Positions 55,470 to 64,000 of a DNA stretch of 64,000 nucleotides are shown piece after piece. This DNA is from Nematopogon swammerdamellus (Eukaryota; Arthropoda; Insecta; Lepidoptera; Adelidae), in the NCBI GenBank assembly GCA_946902875.1, contig OX336344.1, forward strand, positions 22,713,791 through 22,777,790. The letters are read 5' to 3'. Within the stretch, counting starts at the first letter, position 1, and each line of letters opens with the position of its first letter. Under the pieces are notes generated by a model. It searched no databases. It was not told where the DNA came from and saw only the letters and a list, made by a program, of their open reading frames with translations. Both the position numbers and the translations under genes were made by a program.

Positions 55470-55975
55470 GGACATTCTGTGATGCACGGGGATTGTGAAT
55501 GCCATGCCGGCCTGACAGGAGCCTTTTCACGCCCCTTTTGAAAACCTCCAGGCTGTACTTGGGAGTAGATGGGCAGCTATTGCATTCCACCTTTCCCGGT
55601 TCTGTGAATAAAAGACCTACAGAACCGATTGGGGCGCATTCACGGTAGGTCGATTGAATAGGGGTGCATCCCCTGCCCAGTACTCGTAGTGCAGAAGTGG
55701 AATGGGGACGGCGGAATCGCGTTAAACAGCTCCTCCTAACACTCCCCGTAAAATAGACGATAGAATACATTGATAGGGAGCCGAGACGTCGTCACTACGG
55801 AGTTGCTGCGGTTCTAAGGCGCGTGACACCGCAGGGTCATCTACAAGTCGCACGGCACGACGCTGAATTAAGTCTAGAAGCGGCGCAAGCTGATATTTAG
55901 CTGAGCCATCCCATAGGTGTCTCAAAAGACATCTCCACATAATGGGCCTTAGCGACGACCCACTGTGCGCTCAAT
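55470..55975 (-). pseudogene. Jockey-type LINE reverse transcriptase C-terminal region
   Basis: Minus strand reads RHLWDGSAKYQLAPLLDLIQ, RRAVRLVDDPAVSRALEP, then after a frameshift SVGLLFTEPGKVECNSCPST and FKRGVKRLLSGRHGIHNPR. It covers about 150 codons of the jockey-clade C-terminus with at least one frameshift. It is the best preserved of the jockey pieces here. Confidence 0.7.
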
Positions 55976-56334
55976 GTGGAGAGTGCTCACTACGTCGGTG
56001 AGTGCACCATGTATGCAGGACCGAGATGGAAGACACTGCGGAAAGACCACTACGGTGAGGATGAACTTCGAGGAATTGACTGGAAGAAATTATTGGAGTA
56101 TACAGCGAAGATGCCCATCTTCGCTGTCGCAGACTGGACCACCATGACTAGGGCGTAGACGACGGCAGCAGGTAATTCCCCCCAGCCCCTCCGGGATAGG
56201 CGATATAGTCCCAACCTAGTGGACCTGATCGCCGCACTGACCCCGCCAGTCCTCCCACCAAGAACTACACATAATATACATCCCACAGGTGCGAGCAGTA
56301 CTACAAGCAAGACTTGATCTGCTTCTCTTCTGAT

Positions 56335-56460
56335 TGAGATAGTTCAGTATGGTCGGCACGTCCTAACGGCAGCACCCCCACTGCACCTAGTTCGTCAAGC
56401 AAGGTGTTATGGGCTGACACCACGGGTGCAGTAAGTGATGAAGTGTACAATGTAAGGTTA
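56335..56460 (+). repeat. SINE end (ttcagtgtagcc family), diverged
   Basis: 'agttcagtatggtcggcacg' and 'gttatgggctgacaccacgg'. Confidence 0.45.
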
Positions 56461-56544
56461 AATATGATAGTGTGATAGATCAAATGATAGTGCGACATGT
56501 TAAGCGTGATAGTTTTGGATTTAACATCTTTTTTTATGTATATC

Positions 56545-56770
56545 AGCATGTGTGGCTGTGCCGAGAGACCAATGGTGCAGTCGACAGAGCCAAAATCACC
56601 TGTCCTCGCGAAACCACGCTCAGTTAGGTGCCATGCCAGCAGATTTGCGGACTGTTGCTAGGCTGTCTAGCCCGTTAATACGATACTTGAAGACATCCAG
56701 GTTTAAGGATTCCGGAAATACACTCGCCGGAAGACAGTTCCACACTCTAGCGGTGCGACAAAGAAACGCT
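56545..56770 (-). pseudogene. Jockey-type LINE 3' end
   Basis: Close to 26465-26700: 'ctgtgccgagagaccaatgg' and 'actcgccggaagacagttcc'. Confidence 0.5.
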
Positions 56771-56920
56771 ATCTACACTAATATTATAAAGAGTTAAAGT
56801 TTGTAATCTTGTAAGTTTGTATGTAGGTGGTAACCGAAAATACTGTTCCGATTTAAAAAATTCTTTGACCAATATTTACAATGGACCCTTAGGATGAACA
56901 TAGTTTCAATAGTGACAATG
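56771..56920 (+). repeat. Helitron-like 5' end
   Basis: 'tctacactaatattataaag' is the classic start of lepidopteran Helitrons, followed by 'ttgtatgtaggtggtaacc'. Only about 150 bp are recognisable. Confidence 0.5.
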
Positions 56921-57104
56921 TTTCCCTTTGATCGTGCTGTCTACTCTGAACTGGACGGAAAACGTGAAATATTTACGAAGCAGCTTCGTCGGACCAAACT
57001 TGAACTAAAGCAACGATTCACTGGGAAAGCTCTAACGTCGCTTGACGAAGCCGCGTCCCGACAAGCTCACTTTACGGTCGCTCAAAGCGTTTTCCGACAA
57101 TAAA

Positions 57105-57424
57105 ACTCACACCTGCCTCCGATGCACGAATTCGCGATTGATTTCAATGCCTTATTTTCGCGTTTATTTCACAATAAAACTGGCGCGTTTTGTCCCGCGA
57201 TAAAAAGAAGACGGCGTGTACGGTTTACGACAAGGCTTTATGACGAGGATGGAATCACGTTTTTGACATATTTTGTTCGCTCAAATGCGACATAAGGCAA
57301 AAAGATTGACCGTATATTTGTCGCAATACGCATTGAAAGACTTCAGTGTGCAAGCGGTTTAATATTTTGAACAACTTTCATGTTGGTTTTTCAAATGGTT
57401 TCCGCTTTACTAATAACAACAAAA
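57105..57424. other. Unassigned region
   Basis: Nothing recognised. Confidence 0.4.
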
Positions 57425-57725
57425 TTATATTACATACATACACGCCTGCTTACCAGTAGGATAGGCAGAGACAAGGGATCTCCACATGCCACGATCCTGA
57501 CACACCTCTGCCGCCTCTTCCACTCTCTCAATGTTCTTCATGCAGGCTCGTCGGTTACGGGCACTATGCAGTGGACCCTTTTTGAGCACATGCCCGATCT
57601 GGTCCAGGTACGTGCCTCTAGGGCGCCCATTCTCGGCTCTTCCACTCACATTCGCTCCATAAACTTCATTCGTTAGTCTCCTATCATCCATTCTTCCAAC
57701 ATGACGGAACCACTGAAGCATTCCT
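57425..57725 (-). pseudogene. RTE-type LINE reverse transcriptase C-terminus
   Basis: 98 open codons: MLQWFRHVGRMDDRRLTNEV, GRPRGTYLDQIGHVLKKG, RNRRACMKNIERVEEAAEVC and a YPTGKQA end. This is the typical tail of RTE-like proteins (ML-WFGHVERMD---LT), so it is a 5'-truncated copy with the frame still open. Confidence 0.7.
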
Positions 57726-57727
57726 TA

Positions 57728-58230
57728 CTCAAACCTTGTCACTATATTTTATTTCAAACCACAACGCCTATAATGTATAAAGCGGCCGATATCGGCCGCT
57801 CCGTCGGCAAAAGGATAAATATTGTGGAAATGCGTGCGCATATGTGTGGATTACAATGAAAAAGAGTTTGGGAAATAATCAAAACGAGCTAAAATAAACT
57901 ATAACCAACTATAAATTTAAGATAAAACCTTTCCTCAAGATGTGTCGAGGCCGCAATAGTATATCGTTCCCTCTTTGAATCTCTAGGCTTATGCGATGCG
58001 ACGTATAAAGAAAGCCTTGGAGACGTATTGAGACGTAAAGTCCGCGTTACACGCACTTTTCCACCAGCAATTTCCCGATTTGTTATGTTAATTTTTGTCT
58101 CTGTTTCAGGTACGTGTCAGAAAATAACGGAAGTCATTCGAGGGTGTTCTCTCGTATACGTAAGTACTTTGTCGACGCGCATTTATACCTCATTTCTTCG
58201 TTAGAGAGATGCATAGTCGAAAATACAGCA
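57728..58230. other. Unassigned region
   Basis: Nothing recognised. Confidence 0.4.
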
Positions 58231-58235
58231 AAAAA

Positions 58236-58645
58236 GCCGGCCAAGTGCGAGTCGAACTCGCGCACCGAGGGGAACACCGCACGACCATGACATGCCGTAT
58301 TGCCATGTCGTGGTCAGCACCACTCACGCCATCTATGGCGTGTTTATGAAATGCTTCATATTAATTAATGATTAGTTATAATGCTTCGTACTCTTTTCGG
58401 TAGATGGCCCGCATACACTTTTTAGTTTCTTCTATAATAAGAAAAAGTAATTTTTTACTTTTTCTTATTTTTACTATTTGTTGTTATATCGGCCATAATA
58501 ACACGTATTCTGTGAAAATTTCAACGGGCAAGAGAAATTATTACGATTCAAGAGATAAAGCCCTCGGACAGACGGACAGACAGACAGACAGACGGCGTAG
58601 GCTTAGTAATAGGGTCCCGTACGACTTATACGGAGTCCTAAAAAA
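58236..58645 (+). repeat. gtgcgagtcgaactcgc repeat, full length
   Basis: From 'gccggccaagtgcgagtcga' to 'gggtcccgtacgacttatac', then 'ggagtcctaaaaa'; internal 'agacagacagacagacggcg'. Confidence 0.5.
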
Positions 58646-58724
58646 GATGCAATATAAAATCGTGCAAGTTTACAGAACCCACGATCTTGCATCATAAGAA
58701 GAAACAACTGTTTGAATAATAAAG

Positions 58725-58800
58725 AGACGACCCGGTGGCGATATTTGTAATGCGTCGGCGGTTCTGGCCAAGGGTCGAAGTTCGAATCCTGGTGTATTTT
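58725..58800 (+). repeat. tRNA-derived SINE-like head
   Basis: 'cgacccggtggcgatatt' then 'ggtcgaagttcgaatcctgg'. The second is a near-perfect B box (GTTCGAATCC). The cloverleaf is not convincing, so not called a tRNA gene. Confidence 0.4.
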
Positions 58801-58835
58801 TTTGTATTTATTTTCGGCTTTGCATCTGTCTAATC

Positions 58836-59232
58836 AATACCAATAATAATAAATCTATAAGGGATGGCCGGTCACGGAGTAAGTTACTTTGTTTTATGAG
58901 ATAGTACGTCTGTAGACTATATGTATGATACTAAAACTAAATTTATTATTTTTAGAAATATTTTCTGTATGTATGTACGTATGTTCCACCATAACTATTA
59001 AACCGATCATCCGAATTCGATGAAACTTAGTACAAGCACATTTGATTATACGGGACACAGGATAGGTTATTAATAAAAATAAAATTCAGTTCCGGTTACG
59101 CCAAGATGTGGCTCTCATACAAACCGAATTGTTCCGCAAGCCGAAATAAAGTTACGGTAGCGGGATTACTTACTTTCTTCTTTTTAAATACGAATTTCAC
59201 GCGAGCGAAGCCGCAGGCAAGAGCTAGTGTAG
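58836..59232 (+). mobile_element. Helitron-like non-autonomous element
   Basis: Ends 'cacgcgagcgaagccgcagg', then 'caagagCTAG' and t. Inverted relative of 7893-8398 without that copy's SINE. Confidence 0.5.
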
Positions 59233-59502
59233 TATATAAAGCGAGTACCTACATAGGGAAATCCGTCGATCTCTGCCCTGTGGTTACACAAGGACAGTCG
59301 CTTATTAATATTTTACAATATATTTCTATAATAAACTAACCAGGTAAGAGGTCTAACAATTTTCTATGACGAGTGCCGCAAAATTAATCATACTTTTTAA
59401 TATAGCTATAACTATGTTTTTTTCTTCTTTTTAGTAAATAACTATTATGCAGGAAAAATATGTTATACTTGTTGAAAAAACAAATATAATATTAATAGTA
59501 CC

Positions 59503-59840
59503 GTGTGGGGCCGGTACTTAAAAAGAATATCCCCACTGCATCTCTCCCCATGCATGTCGTAAAAGGCGACTAAGGGATAAGAACAAGATGCCGTGCTAAA
59601 GGGCGACAGGCTCGCCACCTCTCACCTTGGCACGGTACTTCCACCGAGTCATGCAGCAGGTGGGTCTTCGTGCCATACTTGCTGCTTGATCGATTTAATC
59701 TTGTTCGAATACTTTGCGAAACGTGGTGGTCAGTGTTGTGCTGTACTTGACAAGAGTTCTTGCAGCACAACACCGATTACTCTGCTTACCCCGATTGTCG
59801 GGATTCAGCGTGTGTGATATGTATGTATGTATGTATGTAT
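59503..59840 (+). repeat. tatg-tailed interspersed repeat, full length
   Basis: Starts 'gtgtggggccggtacttaaa' and ends (tatg)n at 59818-59840. It is the uninterrupted version of the copy split by E1. Confidence 0.65.
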
Positions 59841-60234
59841 AGAAGAAAAGTTACCTATGCGCCACCTTGTGTAACACGTACGCTGATTTCATGTTATTAA
59901 TAAACCAAGTTTATTTTGAATTTTATTTTCCCAAATTTCTCTTTCAAAAACATTAATCAAAGCGAGAGAAAAAAAGTAAACTGACACGGAGCGTGAGTTC
60001 AGTGTCACTCGTAGCGCCGTTCATAGATCAAAGCCTACGGAACCCTAAAATAACGTCAAAAGGAGGCTAATAGTATCTGTTAGCAAGATTGCACGTCACT
60101 CCGTATTGCTCACGCGTGGACGAGCACCCCATTTTATGTCATCTCACAGCATCGCCCTTCTAACCGACAAGGTGGAAAGCCATGTAGGAAAAGTGGTGAT
60201 AATAATTTTATAAAACACGACTGAGAAGAAAAAA
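59841..60234. other. Unassigned region
   Basis: 'acggaaccctaaaataacg' at about 60040 is the tail of a gtgcgagtc repeat. Nothing else. Confidence 0.4.
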
Positions 60235-60235
60235 A

Positions 60236-60597
60236 TGTTTTATGGAAACTGATACGGTTGGCTGCATCACCTACAACATCCGTGATGTCAGCCCATAACA
60301 CCTTGGTGAGCTAGGTGCCATGTCCGTACTTCCTTTCGATCGTGCCGGCTACACTGAACTGGACGGAAAACACAAACTATTTACATAGCCGTTTCGACCG
60401 ACCTTTCATTCAGTGCGGTGGTACCAACCGCCCACCCTACCACCTAGTAATATAAGAAGGGAGTCCTATCCCTTAGTCGCCTTTTACGACATACACGGGG
60501 AGAGATGCAGTGGGGATATTCTTTTAAAGTACCGGCCCCACACGCTTCCCTTCGGTCGTGCCGGTTACATTGAACTGGACGTAAAACACCAACTAAT
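60236..60597 (-). repeat. SINE copies broken by a tatg-tailed repeat fragment
   Basis: 60236-60462 is a minus-strand SINE, 60464-60547 a minus-strand piece of the tatg-tailed repeat, 60541-60597 another minus-strand SINE piece. Confidence 0.55.
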
Positions 60598-60904
60598 TAT
60601 TAGTACTACCGCTCAACCGTTGGAGACCGATCGTGGCTCGGAATCCACGTAAAACTGTAGGTCCCTTCCCTTCTTACCTTACTAGATGGTAGGGTTTATC
60701 CCGCCCGGGTTGATACCACCGCACTGAATGAAACGTCGGTCGAAGCGGCTATGTAAATAGTTTGTGTTTTCCGTCCAGTTCAGTGTAGCCGACATGAAAT
60801 TAAGGGAAGCACTGACGTGGCACCTAGTTCACCCGGTGTTATGGGCTGACATCACGGATGTTGTAGGTGATTTGGCCAACCGTGGCAGTTTCCATAAAAA
60901 AAAA
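60598..60904 (+). repeat. SINE, near full length
   Basis: 'ccgctcaaccgttggagacc', 'cgtggctcggaatccacg' (B-box-like), body, and end 'ggcagtttccataaaaaaaa'. Head and 5S segment are missing. It lies inverted to the preceding copies. Confidence 0.55.
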
Positions 60905-61605
60905 ATTACTTTTCGTTTCGACCGACCTTTCAGTATCACTTTCACATGACTGGATACGTCTTTTTAGGACATCTGATTTGTGTAATTTTGACATACAATA
61001 TTCTTGAGAAACCAAAATAATTTTGAACAATTAAAAAGTTTAATTTTTTTTCTCTATTAAGTATTTGTTTCTTGATAATGCCGACCAATCGCACCACCGA
61101 CCTAGCGAGGCTGATGGATCGTCTACTTCAGAACTGCCCGAAGCAATTCTTCATACGTTCGGTATTCTAACATGTTGTGTTTATGAAGTCATAGAGAGAG
61201 AGTTTGTTTGTTCAATACAGCCTCCGCGTATCCTCGAACTTTCGCTCTTGTTTCTTAGTTGACGAGAAGTTGCTCTTCTTGTTAATTTTCTGAGATACGT
61301 CGAAATTCACAAAGCGCTCGGGGGCTCATTCTAGAATCATTTGCAGGCATTGTTTCCTTTGCTTATGTTCTTGTGTGAAGTCTTCAGTAAGGGCAACTCC
61401 CGTGCTGAGAACATTTATGTAGGTTTGTTCTCTTAGCTTACTAGATGTTAGGGTAAAGCCCTCCCGGATTAGTGCCAACGCACTGAATGAATAAGGGTCA
61501 GTTCAAACCGAGACGCGACGCGATATGGAGATGCAAGAAGAAGCTCGACAGGCCGTGCGGTGCGGCGCGACCTCGCTTTATGCATCTCGACGTGCCGCGG
61601 TGATG
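60905..61605. other. Unassigned region
   Basis: 61435-61500 has a SINE body scrap (cttactagatgttagggtaa). No gene. Confidence 0.4.
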
Positions 61606-61609
61606 CATG

Positions 61610-62049
61610 TCAGTCAGTCAGTCAGTCAGTCAGCGTGTAAGCGTCCACTGCTGGACATGCGCCTCTCCAATTTTCTTCCAGTCCTCCCGGCCTTCAGCGA
61701 TACGGAACCACTGATTTCCGCCGACGTACTTGATGTGGTCGTCCCACCTCGCGGGTGGTCTTCCCACACTCCGTTTTCCTGTCCACGGCCGCTAGTGTAG
61801 GACACGGTTACTCCAAGAACGGTCATCGTCTCTTCGGCTAACGTGCCAAGCCCACTGCCACTTGAGCTTAACTACCCGGTTTCTAATATCGACTACTTTG
61901 GTGCGTCGGCGGATTGCCTCGTTACGTACCATATCACGTAGCGATATTCCCAGCATGGCTCGCTCCATTGCTCGCTGGGCAACTTTCAAACTTTGGACAA
62001 CAGCGACCGTCAGAGTCCACGTTTCACGCGGAGATGCATGAAGCGACAT
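61610..62049 (-). pseudogene. RTE-type LINE C-terminus and 3' end, frameshifted
   Basis: Minus strand reads ETWTLTVAVVQSLKVAQRAM, ERAMLGISLRDMVRNEAIRR and VVKLKWQWAWHVSRRDDDR. After a frameshift it runs on to the 'cagcagtggacgcttacacg' end and a (tgac)n tail at 61613-61632. Same family end as 6415-6548. Confidence 0.7.
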
Positions 62050-63355
62050 GAATTGCGTGTTCCCTCAAGCGTCCGGACCGACGCACTATGGGCTGAGAAA
62101 CGGCCTCCATAGTAATAGAAATTTTTTTTTTTTTAGAATTAGTTAAAAAATTAATAAGTATGCAGAAGTATTGCTACTTCATGCTTGACTATTTTTATGT
62201 TAATATAGTCAAGAAAAACCAATCGTATATTTTTTTATAATTGTTTAAAAAAAATCGTTGTATGGAACGGAAAATGTTTTATCATTTTTTTCAAAAATCT
62301 TAAGGAGTGTTAACCTCGCTATACTATATTCATATAATAGACTATAATAGAAAGCGAACTGCATAAAAACCGTAACTGGATCGGTCCATTTTAACCAGAT
62401 ATACGGAGTCAAATTAAAGCATTTTTCGTTAATTTGTATACTACGTTTATGACGCTTATATTTGCTTTTAAATGCTACTTGGTGACATAAAATGTAATTA
62501 GTCGTACTATAGAAGATATCTAGAGAGTTTATATATAAGTACGGTCGGCATAAACATAACACATAATTTTATATTAATTTTATATCATACATTTCTACTG
62601 AATATTCGTGTTTTTAGATTGGTCCCAATATAATAAAACGTTTTGTACAACTAGGGATATCATCACATCTTAAGACCTCACTCTGCACAAATAATGGCAT
62701 CGAAAACTTGGTGTTTTTTGTTGATATAACAATTTACTATTTAAAGTAATAATTATAATAATATTTTCCAGCATTTAAACGAGCATTTCATCTTAAATAG
62801 GCAGGAAAATAATAAACCGATGAGCGTATAATAAAAGCATTAGAATTATAATGTAAACGTGTTACACTAAGATAAAAATGACCGATTAATGAAAACAAGA
62901 AACCAAATGAAGAGTTCTCGGTATAACTTCATAAATTTCTTCTTAATTCTGCATCACAGAATATCCATGAGCATCGTTAGACACTTACTCGCAGGTGAAA
63001 CGATGCCACATGTCGCGCATTCCATAAAAAAAAGTCTAAACAGAAGTATTCCAGTATAAATGACACTGATTACCTATTAACAAGATGGTAAAAGAAAACT
63101 AATAAATACAGTAAGACACAATTATAGTGTAGTAATCAGTTTCACAAATAATGCATTGTTGCAACATTTGTTACTCACGGGAAGAGCCTTGGGTTGGTAA
63201 TGGCTCTTCGTGAAGGCTTACTACATCCTCCCCATATAGAAAGGATATAGAAGGGATACGGAATTTGCCAAGAGAGCTACCATGGCAGGGTGAAAGGAGT
63301 CACATGAAACACGGGGTTTTCATTAAGGAACGGACAAGTGCATAGGAGAAAACGC
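62050..63355. other. Unassigned AT-rich region
   Basis: 62955-63035 may be the last bases of a jockey-type LINE (ccacatgtcgcgcattcc then poly-A). A 105-codon minus-strand frame at 62245-62562 has no recognised motif. Confidence 0.4.
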
Positions 63356-64000
63356 CTATTCAGTATCTGACTCAGATGAGATTGAAAATTCGTCCAATGG
63401 GTCAACATTAACGAATTCAATATTTTCTTTCTCTTCAATTGTTAATATTAAAAGATACTTCATTTCAGCTGGCATTGATGCTTCCTTCTTGTAACTTAAT
63501 TTAGGTTTTAAACTTGACAAGTATGGGTCCGAAGATATTAGGAAATTGCAAAAAATATCCTCATTAGTTGCTTTTCGACAGAATTTACGCGCGTGGAATT
63601 CTCTATATTTTTTTAAATCCTTGTTTCGCGCCTCAGATGCCTCTTCTGATAGTTTCCCAATGGGTACTAAATTTTGATGTTTTATTATAGCTGCACCATG
63701 TATTAACAATTTGTGCACACTGGAAGGCATATAGTACCAACTATAGAGGTTGACGTATAATTGAGCAGTATCGCGCGCATAACTAGTAAACCTATAAACG
63801 TCAATTTGCTCACCACTCGCGACAACTCGTAGAATAATGGTGTAAAATAAAAGCGTTCAATGAGTTCTTTGTCAACTCCTGTTATAGCGGCTGCCTTTTC
63901 GGGATTCTGGAAAAATCACCTATCCGTGTTGCCGTCGTTGGTTGTACCTGATCCTTGTTTGACAATGTCGACAAGCAGTCCTAATTCACTTTTGAATTGA
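63356..64000 (-). pseudogene. Broken transposon-like protein, C-terminal part, runs off the window
   Basis: The last 124 codons are open (MPSSVHKLLIHGAAIIKH, IGKLSEEASEARNKDLKKYR, DIFCNFLISSDPYLSSLKPK; acidic end SISSESDTE). The same frame stays open upstream (EQIDVYRFTSYARDTAQLYV). Further up, a second frame carries FKSELGLLVDIVKQGSGTTN, DGNTDR-stop-FFQNPEKAAA and ITGVDKELIERF. So there is one frameshift near 63840 and one TGA near 63915. I recall this GTTNDGNT...MP-SVHK-L-HG arrangement from uncharacterised, repeated insect proteins but cannot name the family. Confidence 0.55.

Noticed and set aside
58725..58800. tRNA gene
   Set aside because: Good B box but poor A box and no convincing acceptor stem; likely a SINE head. 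The same holds for 34880-34965 and 13475-13550.

Overview
This is a repeat-dominated stretch of an insect genome, most probably a moth or butterfly. It is AT-rich and eukaryotic, with splice-donor-type exons, and it carries a nested collection of retrotransposons, DNA transposons, SINEs, Helitron-like ends and satellites. Several repeats (the gtgcgagtcggactcgc repeat, the accgacttcaaaaaa repeat, the tatg-tailed repeat) are ones I recall from lepidopteran intergenic DNA. I see no convincing host protein-coding gene, rRNA gene or canonical tRNA gene. The only long intact coding sequence belongs to a retrotransposon.

Layout. 1-10.8 kb: LINE fragments, then a P-superfamily-like element (D1, 3423-5270) that carries a THAP-domain exon and perfect 7-bp target duplications; next a Helitron-like element with a SINE in it. 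10.8-15.8 kb: a fold-back element (E1) built of inverted arrays of a 108-bp unit, with 8-bp target duplications and a 971-bp hAT element nested at its centre. 15.8-27.4 kb: SINEs (one with an obvious 5S rRNA segment), other interspersed repeats, a broken Penelope-like GIY-YIG fragment and jockey-type LINE pieces. 27.4-32.8 kb: a second, inverted P-like element (D2) with the same THAP exon, split by a 4.2-kb inverted-repeat element (X) that holds an inverted 100-bp satellite. 32.8-42.5 kb: hairpins, a 395-bp polypurine tract, a GC-rich unassigned block, and a Helitron-like/LINE composite flanked by inverted ~80-bp arrays. 42.6-54.3 kb: a second, inverted copy of the fold-back element (E2), interrupted by a complete BEL/Pao LTR retrotransposon. 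54.3-64 kb: more LINE, SINE and Helitron-like pieces and, at the right edge, a broken transposon-like coding region.

Relationships. The insertion order can be read from empty sites. BEL/Pao sits in an E2 108-bp unit (5-bp duplication gggtg). The hAT sits in E1 at a site still empty in E2 (8-bp duplication tttgaaag). X sits in D2 at a site still empty in D1 (3-bp duplication cta). E1 sits in a tatg-tailed repeat. D1 sits in a LINE 3' end. The BEL/Pao element (1752-codon gag-pol, LTRs identical by eye, PBS matching tRNA-Tyr) looks very young. The most unusual items are the mobile THAP exon, the satellite-armed fold-back elements with a YY1/Pho-type motif in each unit, the 5S/tRNA chimeric SINE, and the repeated motif in the BEL/Pao leader.
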